This document shows positions 9,016 through 17,271 of a stretch of DNA of 64,000 nucleotides, in pieces. The notes beneath the pieces are model-generated. The model was not told the origin of the DNA. It ran no database searches and saw nothing but the letters and a program-made list of their open reading frames with translations. Both the position numbers and the translations under genes were made by a program. The stretch spans positions 489,167 through 553,166 of the forward strand of contig NZ_GL872282.1 of NCBI RefSeq assembly GCF_000191065.1. Direction: 5' to 3'. This DNA comes from Prevotella multiformis DSM 16608 (GTDB lineage: Bacteria; Bacteroidota; Bacteroidia; Bacteroidales; Bacteroidaceae). Numbering within the stretch: the first letter of the stretch is position 1; every line of letters begins with the position of its first letter.

Positions 9016-9825
9016 TCACCCTGCCGTCTTTGCAGAAGGAGACAGAGCAGGCAGCAGAATCCCTGTATAGATCGTGCCGAATCCTTCCTTGAGAATACGG
9101 GCGGAGAAGAAATCGTCGGACTTGTCGTAGGTACAGATGCCCGACTGGAAGATGTGGGAGGCAGGTACGCCCAGTTCCTCCAGCTGGAGCTGATTGCACA
9201 GCGGCAGGTCAATATGCCATTTTCCGTGCCTCTTCGCGATTCGGCTCATGGGAAAGCCGGCAGCAGAGAAGGCATCGTAAACTTCCTGCCCCACCTCGAA
9301 GTTCCGTTCGGAGATACAGGGACCGATGACGGCTTTCAGGTCGGAAGGCTTCGTTCCATAGTGCTCCTCCATCCGACGCGCTGTACACTGCACGATGCGT
9401 TTCACCGTGCCGCGCCAGCCGGCATGAGCCGCCCCGACAGCCTGACGGACAGGGTCGTAGAAGAGGACCGGAACACAGTCCGCCGTATGGACACCGATAC
9501 AGACCTCCCGGCAATCGGTCACGACGGCATCCTTCCCCTCTTCCTGTGCAGTCTGCTCTGCGGCAGGAAGATGGAGAAAACCGTCCGTCACGACCAGACA
9601 AGCGGTCTCGTGTATCTGATGCAGACGGATCATCCGATCCGGCTCGACACCGATCTCCGCCGCTACCGACTGCAGATTCCGAGCTACTGCCGCCGGATCG
9701 TCACCGCGATACGGATTGATGTTCAGCGTCGCAAGCCGCCCTCTGCTGACCCCGCCGTGGCGTGTCGTACTGAATGCCACGATCCCATCGGCCACATCGT
9801 AATAATGCAGGACAGGCTTAGTCAT
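9016..9825 (-). CDS. pgeF: Purine nucleoside phosphorylase / polyphenol oxidase family (YfiH/LACC1)
   Basis: This 269-residue cytoplasmic enzyme belongs to the YfiH family. Members act as adenosine/purine phosphorylases and, in some bacteria, as peptidoglycan-editing factors (PgeF). The family's zinc ligands and surroundings are visible: [10 protein letters not shown] near the start, HxxDCVP in [12 protein letters not shown], and HAGWRGT. I chose the ATG at 9825. The longer frame to 9876 adds 17 residues without family similarity, and the ATG at 9825 overlaps the end of obgE by 8 bp, as expected for an operon. The C-terminus is a few residues longer than usual. Confidence 0.88.
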   Translation of the reverse strand: MTKPVLHYYDVADGIVAFSTTRHGGVSRGRLATLNINPYRGDDPAAVARNLQSVAAEIGVEPDRMIRLHQIHETACLVVTDGFLHLPAAEQTAQEEGKDAVVTDCREVCIGVHTADCVPVLFYDPVRQAVGAAHAGWRGTVKRIVQCTARRMEEHYGTKPSDLKAVIGPCISERNFEVGQEVYDAFSAAGFPMSRIAKRHGKWHIDLPLCNQLQLEELGVPASHIFQSGICTYDKSDDFFSARILKEGFGTIYTGILLPALSPSAKTAG

Positions 9826-10990
9826 CCGTATATTCAAAGTCGTCAAGGTCATCAACCTCGTCCAGTTCGTCCACACCCACTTCCTCTACTTCATCCACAT
9901 CGGCATCCTCAGCCTCCAGCTCAGCGGCAAACCGCGTCATGTCCTTGTCACGGTGGACAAGCGTATCTTCTGATGTGATCTCCTGCAGCTTGTTGCTTTC
10001 CGCATTCAGTTCCTTCCAGAGCCTGTCCTTCAGCTCGTCTATACCCTGTCCGGTGACCGACGAGATGAAGACGACGGGAAGATCCGTAGGCAAGGTCTCG
10101 TGCAGCAGGTCAATGAGTTCCTCGTCCAGCAGGTCGCATTTCGTGACGGCCAGGACACGGTGCTTGTCGAGCATTTCAGGGTTGAACTGCTTCAATTCAT
10201 TGAGCAGGATCTCATACTCCTTCCTGATGTCGTCCGTATCGCCCGGCACCATGAAGAGCAGCAGGGAGTTGCGCTCGATATGGCGGAGGAACCGCAATCC
10301 GAGCCCCTTCCCCTCGCTTGCCCCTTCGATGATTCCCGGAATATCCGCCATCACGAAACTCTGGCTGTCACGATAGCTGACGATGCCCAGCGACGGTTCC
10401 ATGGTGGTAAACGGATAGTTGGCGATCTTCGGCCGGGCACTTGAGAGCGAGGACAGCAGCGTGGACTTCCCCGCATTCGGGAAGCCGACGAGGCCGACAT
10501 CCGCCAGCAGCTTCAGCTCAAGGATAATGGTCATCTCCTGCATCGGCTCACCCGGCTGTGCATAGCGCGGAGCCTGGTTGGTCGCCGTACGGAACTGGAA
10601 GTTGCCCAGTCCGCCGCGCCCGCCTTTCAGCAGCAGCACCGTCTGTCCGTCGTGCATGACATCGCAGACATACTTGCCCGTCTCGGCATCGTAGACCACC
10701 GTCCCGCAGGGAACATCGATATAGACATCCTTGCCGTCCGTCCCGTGGCACTTGTCCCGGCCGCCGTTGCCGCCATGCTCGGCATAGACATGACGCTGGT
10801 ATTTCAGATGGAGCAGTGTCCAGTAGTTGTGGTTGCCGCGCAGGTAGACGCTTCCGCCCTTGCCGCCGTCGCCGCCGTCAGGTCCGCCGTTGGGGTTATA
10901 CTTCACATGGCGGAGGTGCATCGATCCTCGTCCGCCCTTGCCGGAGCGGCAGTAAATCTTCACATAGTCTACAAAATTAGAATCAGCCAT
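9818..10990 (-). CDS. obgE: GTPase Obg (ribosome assembly and stress)
   Basis: Obg binds the large ribosomal subunit precursor and links ribosome assembly to nucleotide levels. The 390-residue protein has the glycine-rich Obg fold (residues 1-158; [23 protein letters not shown]), then a GTPase domain with G1 [10 protein letters not shown]3 DIPGIIEGA and G4 TKCD. It ends in a very acidic tail of about 35 residues rich in Asp, Glu and Val. The ATG at 10990 gives the conserved start [10 protein letters not shown]. It lies 162 bp downstream of adk on the same strand and overlaps pgeF; the order hpt-adk-obgE-pgeF is typical of Bacteroidales. Confidence 0.96.
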   Translation of the reverse strand: MADSNFVDYVKIYCRSGKGGRGSMHLRHVKYNPNGGPDGGDGGKGGSVYLRGNHNYWTLLHLKYQRHVYAEHGGNGGRDKCHGTDGKDVYIDVPCGTVVYDAETGKYVCDVMHDGQTVLLLKGGRGGLGNFQFRTATNQAPRYAQPGEPMQEMTIILELKLLADVGLVGFPNAGKSTLLSSLSSARPKIANYPFTTMEPSLGIVSYRDSQSFVMADIPGIIEGASEGKGLGLRFLRHIERNSLLLFMVPGDTDDIRKEYEILLNELKQFNPEMLDKHRVLAVTKCDLLDEELIDLLHETLPTDLPVVFISSVTGQGIDELKDRLWKELNAESNKLQEITSEDTLVHRDKDMTRFAAELEAEDADVDEVEEVGVDELDEVDDLDDFEYTDD

Positions 10991-11152
10991 AGCAAGTGCT
11001 GGGTATTTAGGGAATGGAATGAATAATCGTTTATATCAACATGGAGGACTTCTGTCTACGGGGGGGTATATTACACAAAAGCTGATAGATCTCAGGAGGA
11101 AGACGATACCATCAGGTATTCGTCCATTCCCGACACCTATCAGCAGAAGCCA

Positions 11153-11725
11153 TTACAGTGAGTCAATAACAGACTCTATTCTGCTAAAGATCTCGTCAAT
11201 CGTACCTAAGCCCTCTACATGATGATGAATACCCTCACTTTTATACCAATCTATCAATGGAGAAGTCTGTGTGTGGTAAACATTGAGCCGCTTCTTGATG
11301 GTCTCCTCGTTATCATCAGAACGGCCGCTCTGCTGCCCGCGGAGGATCAGACGGTTCATCAGCTCGTCCTCGGGAACGAAGAGTTCGATCATGGCAGCCA
11401 CGTTATGCTCCCGTTCCGCCAGCATCTTCTTCAGTGCTTCAGCCTGTGGGATGGTACGCGGAAACCCGTCGAAAATGACCCCCTTGTGCTCCTTGCCGAA
11501 GCTGTCGTACACGCCTGCCAGAATGTCGACCATCAGCTCATCCGGGATGAGCTGGCCATTGTCGATGTATCCCTTGGCGGTCTTTCCCAGTTCCGTCCCG
11601 TTCTTGATCTCGTTGCGGAGCACATCCCCGGTGGAGATATGTCCCAGCCCGTACTTCTCAATCAGCTTGTCGCTCTGGGTACCTTTTCCTGCACCCGGCG
11701 CACCGAAAATTACAATATTCTTCAT
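11153..11725 (-). CDS. adk: Adenylate kinase (short form)
   Basis: It converts ATP plus AMP into two ADP in the cytoplasm. The P-loop is GAPGAGKGTQ at residues 8-17, and the AMP-binding segment includes GDVLRNEI and GFPRTIPQAEAL. At 190 residues it lacks the large zinc-type LID, which is normal for Bacteroidota. Its ATG shares one base with the stop codon of hpt (TAATG), so the two are translationally coupled. Confidence 0.96.
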   Translation of the reverse strand: MKNIVIFGAPGAGKGTQSDKLIEKYGLGHISTGDVLRNEIKNGTELGKTAKGYIDNGQLIPDELMVDILAGVYDSFGKEHKGVIFDGFPRTIPQAEALKKMLAEREHNVAAMIELFVPEDELMNRLILRGQQSGRSDDNEETIKKRLNVYHTQTSPLIDWYKSEGIHHHVEGLGTIDEIFSRIESVIDSL

Positions 11726-12264
11726 TATTCTTTCACTAAAGTATAAATGTCTCTCAGATTGCGGCCTTCCTGATCATAGTCGAGCCCGTAGCCCACGATA
11801 AAGTCGTTCGGAATCTCAAACGCCGCATACTCGATGTCCAGGGGGACGGTCAGCTTGCCCGGCTTCAGCAGCAGGGTGCAGATGTGCAGCCCCGCCGGTT
11901 CCCGTGTACCGAGCGTCTCGAGCATCCGTTTCATCGTGGCGCCCGTGTCAACGATGTCCTCAACGATGATGACTTCCCTGCCCCGGATGTCCTCGTTCAG
12001 TCCTATCACTTCCTTGATCGCACCGGTGGAGGTTGTCCCCTGGTAAGAAGCCAGCTTGACAAACGAGATTTCACACGGAATGGTTATGTTCTTCATCAGG
12101 TCGGCAGCATACATGAACGAGCCGTTCAGCACCGCAAGAAAGAGCGGGGTCTTCCCCTCGAAATCCTTGTTTATGCGGTCTGCTATCCGCTTTACTCTCT
12201 CCAGTATCTCGGCTTCAGGAAGGGAAGTCTCAAACGTTTTGTCCTTGATTGTTACTCGACTCAT
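11725..12264 (-). CDS. hpt: Hypoxanthine phosphoribosyltransferase
   Basis: A purine salvage enzyme that joins hypoxanthine or guanine to PRPP. The 179-residue protein shows the type I phosphoribosyltransferase PRPP loop (VIIVEDIVDTGATM, about residues 98-111) and the FVGYGLDY-like substrate loop (FIVGYGLDYDQEGRN). It is first in the hpt-adk-obgE-pgeF cluster. The -7 box TAATTTTG at 12289-12296 on the minus strand puts transcription start about 20 bases before the ATG. It is divergent from nnrDE. Confidence 0.95.
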   Translation of the reverse strand: MSRVTIKDKTFETSLPEAEILERVKRIADRINKDFEGKTPLFLAVLNGSFMYAADLMKNITIPCEISFVKLASYQGTTSTGAIKEVIGLNEDIRGREVIIVEDIVDTGATMKRMLETLGTREPAGLHICTLLLKPGKLTVPLDIEYAAFEIPNDFIVGYGLDYDQEGRNLRDIYTLVKE

Positions 12265-12288
12265 GTCTCTTAAATCTATAATTTAGCG

Positions 12289-12296
12289 CAAAATTA
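12289..12296 (-). promoter_or_regulatory. -7 box of the hpt operon
   Basis: Minus-strand TAATTTTG fits the Bacteroidota TAnnTTTG box. No clear TTTG lies 19-21 bp upstream. It is back to back with the nnrDE promoter. Confidence 0.5.
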
Positions 12297-12340
12297 CGAA
12301 AATAATACCAAACTATCCCATACGATTAGCATTAATTTTG

Positions 12341-12348
12341 TAAATTTG
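12341..12348 (+). promoter_or_regulatory. -7 box of nnrDE, immediately before the start codon
   Basis: TAAATTTG ends only 8 bases before ATG 12357. Transcription would start within a few bases of the ATG, giving a message with almost no leader. Confidence 0.5.
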
Positions 12349-12356
12349 CCATCGTT

Positions 12357-13874
12357 ATGAAGATATTCACAAGTGCCCAGATTCACGAACTGGACAGATA
12401 CACCATAGAGCACGAACCCATCAAATCCATCGATCTGATGGAACGTGCGGCAAAGGCCATCACCCGGGCCATCACCGAGGAATGGGCGATGCATACGCCT
12501 GTCGTGGTTTTCGCCGGTCCCGGCAACAACGGTGGTGACGCCCTCGCCGTGGCACGCCTGCTGATCAACGAAGGCTACAGGGTCAGGACTTTCCTCTTCA
12601 ATATCACCAACCACCTGTCCGACGACTGCGTGACGAACCGCCAGCGGCTGCGTGACGGCAGACACGCCAAGGACTTCACGGAAGTCACTTCCAAATTCGA
12701 CCCGCCCGAACTGACCGCCGACACGCTCGTCATCGACGGGCTCTTCGGCTCGGGGCTCAACAAGCCGCTGGCAGGGGGCTTCGCCTCTCTGGTGAAATAC
12801 ATCAACCAGAGCCCGGCCAAGGTCGTCAGCATTGATGTCCCGTCCGGCCTGATGACCGAGGACAACACCTATAACGTACGGGCCAACATCATCCATGCCT
12901 CGCTCACACTGACCCTCCACGAGAAGAAACTGGCCTTCTTCTTCAGCGATGCCCAGCAGTTCATAGGCCGGCTGAAGGTCCTGGACATCCGGCTGAGCCA
13001 GGAGTATGTACAGAAAGCGGAGGCACAGTATTACGTACTGGAAGAGAACGACATCCGCTCGCGGCTGCTCCACCGTGACGACTTCTCGCACAAAGGCAGC
13101 ATGGGGAATGCACTCATCGTAGCCGGCAGCTATGGCATGGCCGGAGCCGCCATCCTCGCCACCCGTGCCTGTCTGCGGAGCGGTGTGGGAAAGGTGACGG
13201 CACTTACGCCGAAGAAGAACTATGACATCATGCAGATCTCGGTCCCTGAAGCGGTCCTGCACATGGACCACGAAGAAACGGCCTTTACAGAGGCTGTCGA
13301 CACCGACGACTTCGATGCACTGGGCATCGGGCCGGGGCTGGGCAGGCAGGAGCCGACGGCGATTGCGATGATTGCACAGATCCGCCGGGCACAGTGTCCC
13401 ATCGTGGCTGATGCGGATGCCCTGAACATCCTTGCCAGCCACCGGGCATGGATGCAGCAGCTGCCCAAGGGAATCATCATGACACCCCATCCGAAGGAGC
13501 TCGACCGGCTGACGGGTTCGCCGGCCAACGCCGACTTCGAGCGGCTTCACCGTACCCGTGAGCTTGCGAAGTCGCTGCAGGCTTATATCCTGCTGAAAGG
13601 GCACAACAGCGCACTCTGCCTGCCCAACGGAGACGTCGTCTTCAATCCGACAGGCAACAGCGGCATGGCGACAGCCGGCAGCGGAGACGTGCTGACAGGA
13701 ATCATCACCGCCCTGCTCGCACGTGGCTATAACCAGCAGAATGCCTGCATCGTGGGCATGTATCTCCACGGACTGGCCGGCGACCTGGCAGTGAAGACCC
13801 TCGGCAAAGAGAGCCTTACGGCGGGCGACATCATCGACTACCTTCCACAGGCGTTCAGGCTCGTCGATGACTGA
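12357..13874 (+). CDS. nnr: Bifunctional NAD(P)H-hydrate epimerase / ADP-dependent dehydratase
   Basis: It repairs damaged NAD(P)H hydrates. The N-terminal YjeF domain (about residues 1-215; VVFAGPGNNGGDALAVAR) interconverts R and S epimers. The C-terminal ribokinase-like domain (about 225-500; GSMGNALIVAGSYGMAGA, TPHPKEL, NSGMATAGSGDVLTG) dehydrates the S form with ADP. The 505-residue length is that of the fused enzyme. It is a single gene with its own promoter and a strong terminator at 14021-14060. Confidence 0.95.
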   Translation: MKIFTSAQIHELDRYTIEHEPIKSIDLMERAAKAITRAITEEWAMHTPVVVFAGPGNNGGDALAVARLLINEGYRVRTFLFNITNHLSDDCVTNRQRLRDGRHAKDFTEVTSKFDPPELTADTLVIDGLFGSGLNKPLAGGFASLVKYINQSPAKVVSIDVPSGLMTEDNTYNVRANIIHASLTLTLHEKKLAFFFSDAQQFIGRLKVLDIRLSQEYVQKAEAQYYVLEENDIRSRLLHRDDFSHKGSMGNALIVAGSYGMAGAAILATRACLRSGVGKVTALTPKKNYDIMQISVPEAVLHMDHEETAFTEAVDTDDFDALGIGPGLGRQEPTAIAMIAQIRRAQCPIVADADALNILASHRAWMQQLPKGIIMTPHPKELDRLTGSPANADFERLHRTRELAKSLQAYILLKGHNSALCLPNGDVVFNPTGNSGMATAGSGDVLTGIITALLARGYNQQNACIVGMYLHGLAGDLAVKTLGKESLTAGDIIDYLPQAFRLVDD

Positions 13875-14020
13875 CCCATCCGGGCAGGACGGCCGGAGGA
13901 GCACATACCCGATACCGTTCCCGCACCTCCAGACGGATGCAGACAGGGAGCAGAACGGAACAGCAGGGCAATGTCCATGTCCGGTTCCGGCGGTCATGCC
14001 GGACGAATGGAAAGAAACTG

Positions 14021-14060
14021 AAAAGCGATGGCTTCCTTTGGCGGAAGCCATCGCTTTTTT
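14021..14060. terminator. Bidirectional terminator between nnrDE and fba
   Basis: A perfect 12-bp stem (GCGATGGCTTCC with GGAAGCCATCGC) has a 6-base loop. Six T follow on the plus strand and four A precede on the other side, so it can serve both converging genes. Confidence 0.85.
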
Positions 14061-14177
14061 ATTTCAGATAAGTTCCAAAAGAACCGCACCGGAACGCCGG
14101 TACAAGATGCCCGGCCGGTCCAAGATGTCTTTTCGGACCTGACATTATCGAGACCCGGCCGGCCTCAAATGCCGTGA

Positions 14178-15194
14178 TCAGTCACAGTTGACGAGCTTGC
14201 CGTCAGAACCAAGCACATCGGTGATCTTGTGCTTGTACAGATCCACCATGTACTCACGGGCCTTGCCGCAGTACTGACGCGGGTCGAAGTATTCTGGGTG
14301 CTCATCGAATGTCTGACGAACACCAGCGGTGAAGGCGAGACGGGAGTCTGAGTCGATGTTGATCTTGCAGACAGCACTCTTGGCAGCCCTGCGGAGCTGA
14401 TCCTCCGGAATACCTACTGCATTAGGCAGCTTGCCGCCGTGTTCGTTGATGATGTCAACATACTCCTGTGGTACAGAAGAAGAACCGTGGAGAACGATCG
14501 GGAAGCCCGGAAGCTGCTTCTCGATGGCTGCGAGAACATCGAATGCCAATGGAGGAGGAACGAGACGGCCAGTCTTCGGGTCACGCGTACACTGCTCCGG
14601 AGTGAATTTGTAGGCGCCGTGAGAAGTACCGATGGAGATGGCCAGAGAGTCGCAGCCCGTGCGGGTAGAGAAGTCTACAACCTCTTCAGGCTTGGTGTAG
14701 TGAGATACCTCTGAAGCGACCTCGTCCTCGACACCGGCGAGGACACCCAGCTCAGCCTCGACAGTCACGTCGTACTGGTGTGCATACTCAACGACCTTCT
14801 TGGTCAGGGCGATGTTCTCCTCGTATGGAAGAGCCGAACCGTCGATCATTACAGAAGAGAAGCCGAAGTCTACGCAGCTCTTGCAGGTCTCGAAGCTGTC
14901 GCCGTGATCCAGATGAAGAACAATCTCCGGATGATGGCAGCCCAACTCCTTCGCATACTGTACAGCGCCTTCTGCAAGGTAGCGGAGCAGTGTCTGGTTG
15001 GCATACTTGCGGGCACCCTTGGAAACCTGGAGGATTACCGGTGACTTCAGCTCGGAAGAAGCCGTGATGATAGCCTGGAGCTGCTCGAGGTTGTTAAAGT
15101 TGAATGCCGGGATAGCATAACCGCCGCCAATTGCTCTCTTGAACATATCACGTGTGTTCACGAGCCCTAATTTCTTGTAATCTACTACTGCCAT
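14178..15194 (-). CDS. fba: Class II fructose-1,6-bisphosphate aldolase
   Basis: A zinc-dependent glycolytic and gluconeogenic aldolase. The 338-residue chain shows the class II signatures: LHLDHGDSFETCKSCVDFGF (metal-binding His and substrate Asp), EAELG (metal-binding Glu), GTSHGAYKF and the phosphate-binding VLHGSSSVP. The closest related activities are tagatose-bisphosphate aldolases; overall length and motifs favour the fructose enzyme. The -7 box TACTTTTG (15244-15251, minus strand) lies about 50 bp upstream of the ATG. Confidence 0.92.
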   Translation of the reverse strand: MAVVDYKKLGLVNTRDMFKRAIGGGYAIPAFNFNNLEQLQAIITASSELKSPVILQVSKGARKYANQTLLRYLAEGAVQYAKELGCHHPEIVLHLDHGDSFETCKSCVDFGFSSVMIDGSALPYEENIALTKKVVEYAHQYDVTVEAELGVLAGVEDEVASEVSHYTKPEEVVDFSTRTGCDSLAISIGTSHGAYKFTPEQCTRDPKTGRLVPPPLAFDVLAAIEKQLPGFPIVLHGSSSVPQEYVDIINEHGGKLPNAVGIPEDQLRRAAKSAVCKINIDSDSRLAFTAGVRQTFDEHPEYFDPRQYCGKAREYMVDLYKHKITDVLGSDGKLVNCD

Positions 15195-15243
15195 AATTTC
15201 TTATGTTTTAAATAATGAATAACTCGATACCTATTTACATCTG

Positions 15244-15251
15244 CAAAAGTA
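15244..15251 (-). promoter_or_regulatory. -7 box of the aldolase gene
   Basis: Minus-strand TACTTTTG fits TAnnTTTG. Nineteen bases further upstream is TTGG, a weak -33 element. Confidence 0.55.
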
Positions 15252-15428
15252 CGATTTTATTTTCTGATTACCAAGACATGGCGCCAATTAAACAGGCACG
15301 AAATGTTAAATTGCGTAATCATCCATGGCAGTCGGACGGGATGGTCTGACACAGGCACCGGCAGGTCGGGGAAAAGCACACATCCGTAAGCTGTCATGGG
15401 CAGGGCAGGTCGCTCCACCCCCGGAAGC

Positions 15429-15960
15429 GGCCGCGTTCACTCCCTGCCTCTGTGTGACGGTTCATCAAAGTGATAGTCTCACGAGACAAACCTTATCACT
15501 CCAAATCCCTGAAGACCCGCAAAAACGGTTCTTCCGTTCAATGCGCGGATGCGTTCCGCATAGCCTTGACGGAAGAACCGGAGTGAGTCATTCAACAAAA
15601 ACATAGCCAGGATCCTCCTGGCTGCCTATTCTATCATCATCCGACACAAAAACCTTTTCATTTTAATACGCAGGAAAGACAGACAAGATTTCGAAAAGTC
15701 ATTACATAATTTCAAACGGATCATCTGCAAATATAAAAACACACGTGCAAAAATCAAGTCTGCAACCAGCAGTAAACCAACAGGTTATTGAGCCATTCGT
15801 AAAAGGTGCTTGATTGGACTTCAAAAGGGCGTTGGCAACACGCTAATAAAGCACCTGTTGCAAGTCAATCAGGCATCTGTTAGAAGCCAGAAGAGCATGT
15901 GTCAGCTTCGGGCTGCACAAAAATGTTTACAGACACCGATGATAGGAGAATAAGTTGTCT
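15429..15960 (+). repeat. Long interspersed repeat, copy C1
   Basis: It matches copy A from 2129 to 2649. The core at 15799-15899 differs from copies A and B at only a few positions. On the minus strand it has the box TATATTTG (15728-15735), a 32-codon frame starting three bases later, and the most terminator-like hairpin of the family (15526-15580, arms CGGTTCTTCCGT and ACGGAAGAACCG, followed by GTTTTTG). Confidence 0.85.
15521..15724 (-). ncRNA. Possible small transcript encoded by repeat copy C
   Basis: The layout matches that of copy B: minus-strand -7 box at 15728-15735, short frame (MIRLKLCNDFSKSCLSF…), then hairpin plus five T about 200 bases later. The promoter and terminator are better preserved here and in B than in A. 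A non-functional repeat remains possible. Confidence 0.3.
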
Positions 15961-15973
15961 GCCGAAGACGGAA

Positions 15974-16172
15974 TCTATTTTCGGATAAACGCCATTCATC
16001 ATTCTCACAGACAAATGCCCTGATAAAACTCTCGGATACCTTAGAGCTGCTCCACACACCGGAGGTGCCCCCATCATGGGGTTTTAACCTCCTCCCCCCC
16101 AGCCTCCGTGTGATATTTCATCAAAGTCATCAACGCACGAGGCAAACCTTATCACTCCAGATCCCTGAAGAC
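15974..16172 (+). repeat. Repeat fragment C2 (5' block only)
   Basis: It matches 2022-2210 of copy A (GGATAAACGCCATTCATCAT at the left end, CCCTGAAGAC at the right). It follows copy C1 directly, in the same orientation, so it is the start of a second unit in tandem. Confidence 0.8.
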
Positions 16173-16185
16173 CAAAAAAAAGCCG

Positions 16186-16193
16186 TACCTTTG
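16186..16193 (+). promoter_or_regulatory. -7 box of the HAD phosphatase gene
   Basis: TACCTTTG begins 13 bp after the end of repeat fragment C2. No good -33 is seen. The leader would be about 150 bases. Confidence 0.4.
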
Positions 16194-16351
16194 CATCCTC
16201 GCAGGGCAGATTCCACCGGGAGAGGAACCGTCTACGTTCCTCGAACGCCTGTACGGGCAGCCGTCAGGCACGGCACCGGGCCTTTCCGGCGACCTCTGCC
16301 TCTTCACTCCCCGTCCTTGGAAAAGGACCGGATACGCATAAACAAACGAAC

Positions 16352-17173
16352 ATGGAATACAAGATGATCGTGCTGGACCTGGACGGCACACTGACCAACA
16401 GCAGAAAGGAAATCACCCCCCGCACGAAGCAGGCGCTCATGCAGGCACAGGCAGGCGGCCTACACGTCGTACTGGCTTCGGGCAGACCGACTTACGGCAT
16501 CATGCCGCTGGCAGAGGAACTGGAACTGAAGCGGCACGGCGGCTTCATCCTTGCCTTCAACGGCGGGAAAATCATCGACTGCACGGACAACAAGGTGCTC
16601 TTCGAACAGAAACTGGACGAACGGTTCGTCCCGCTGCTCTACCATGCCGCGAAGGAAGCCGGCATGGCCATCCTGACCTACCAGGGCGAGGGCATCGCCG
16701 CCACCGACAAGGCGAACCGGTATGTACAGGAGGAGGCATTCATCAACAAGATGCCTGTCGTGCAATACGACGACTTCCTGAACCAACTGGTCTATCCTGT
16801 CGACAAATGCCTGATCGTAGGCGACCCTGCCCCACTCCACGAACTGGAACTGCGCCTGGACAAGGAGCTGGAGGGGAAGATGGAAGTGTACCGCTCGGCC
16901 GATTACTTCATAGAGTGTGTACCGCTCGGCATCGACAAGGCCCGCTCTCTGAGCCGCCTCATTGCCGTCCTCGGCATCCGGAAAGAGGAGGTGATCGCCT
17001 GCGGAGACGGTCACAACGACCTCAGCATGATACGCTTTGCGGGGCTGGGTGTCGCCATGGCGAATGCCGCCAAGGAAATCCAGGCAGAGGCCGACTTCGT
17101 CACGCTCTCCAACGAGGAGGACGGCATCGCACACGTAATCGACCGATTCATCCTCCCCAAGGGTCAGGGCTGA
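16352..17173 (+). CDS. HAD-superfamily phosphatase, Cof/YidA type
   Basis: A cytoplasmic sugar-phosphate or cofactor phosphatase; the substrate is not predictable. The 273 residues show HAD motif I (VLDLDGTLTNS, residues 7-17), motif II (VLASGRPTYG), a C2-type cap domain with IDKCLIVGDP, the lysine in GIDKARSL and motif IV (ACGDGHNDLSMI). It stands alone between a repeat and the converging MutS-like gene. Confidence 0.85.
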   Translation: MEYKMIVLDLDGTLTNSRKEITPRTKQALMQAQAGGLHVVLASGRPTYGIMPLAEELELKRHGGFILAFNGGKIIDCTDNKVLFEQKLDERFVPLLYHAAKEAGMAILTYQGEGIAATDKANRYVQEEAFINKMPVVQYDDFLNQLVYPVDKCLIVGDPAPLHELELRLDKELEGKMEVYRSADYFIECVPLGIDKARSLSRLIAVLGIRKEEVIACGDGHNDLSMIRFAGLGVAMANAAKEIQAEADFVTLSNEEDGIAHVIDRFILPKGQG

Positions 17174-17271
17174 TCCTGCTGAAGGCCGCCTCCGGCGGAC
17201 TGCCTGTCTTCCCGGCAGGCAGCTTCTTCCCGAAAAGAGCCATTCAGCCCTGTCGCCTGCAGACCGCCGGA

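Larger units (their letters stand above)
15252..16351. other. Gene-free stretch holding repeat copy C and a tandem fragment
   Basis: Repeat copy C1 (15429-15960) is followed head-to-tail by a fragment of the 5' block of the same repeat (15974-16172). After it come the -7 box of the HAD gene and about 150 bp of GC-rich leader. I see no gene. Confidence 0.6.
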
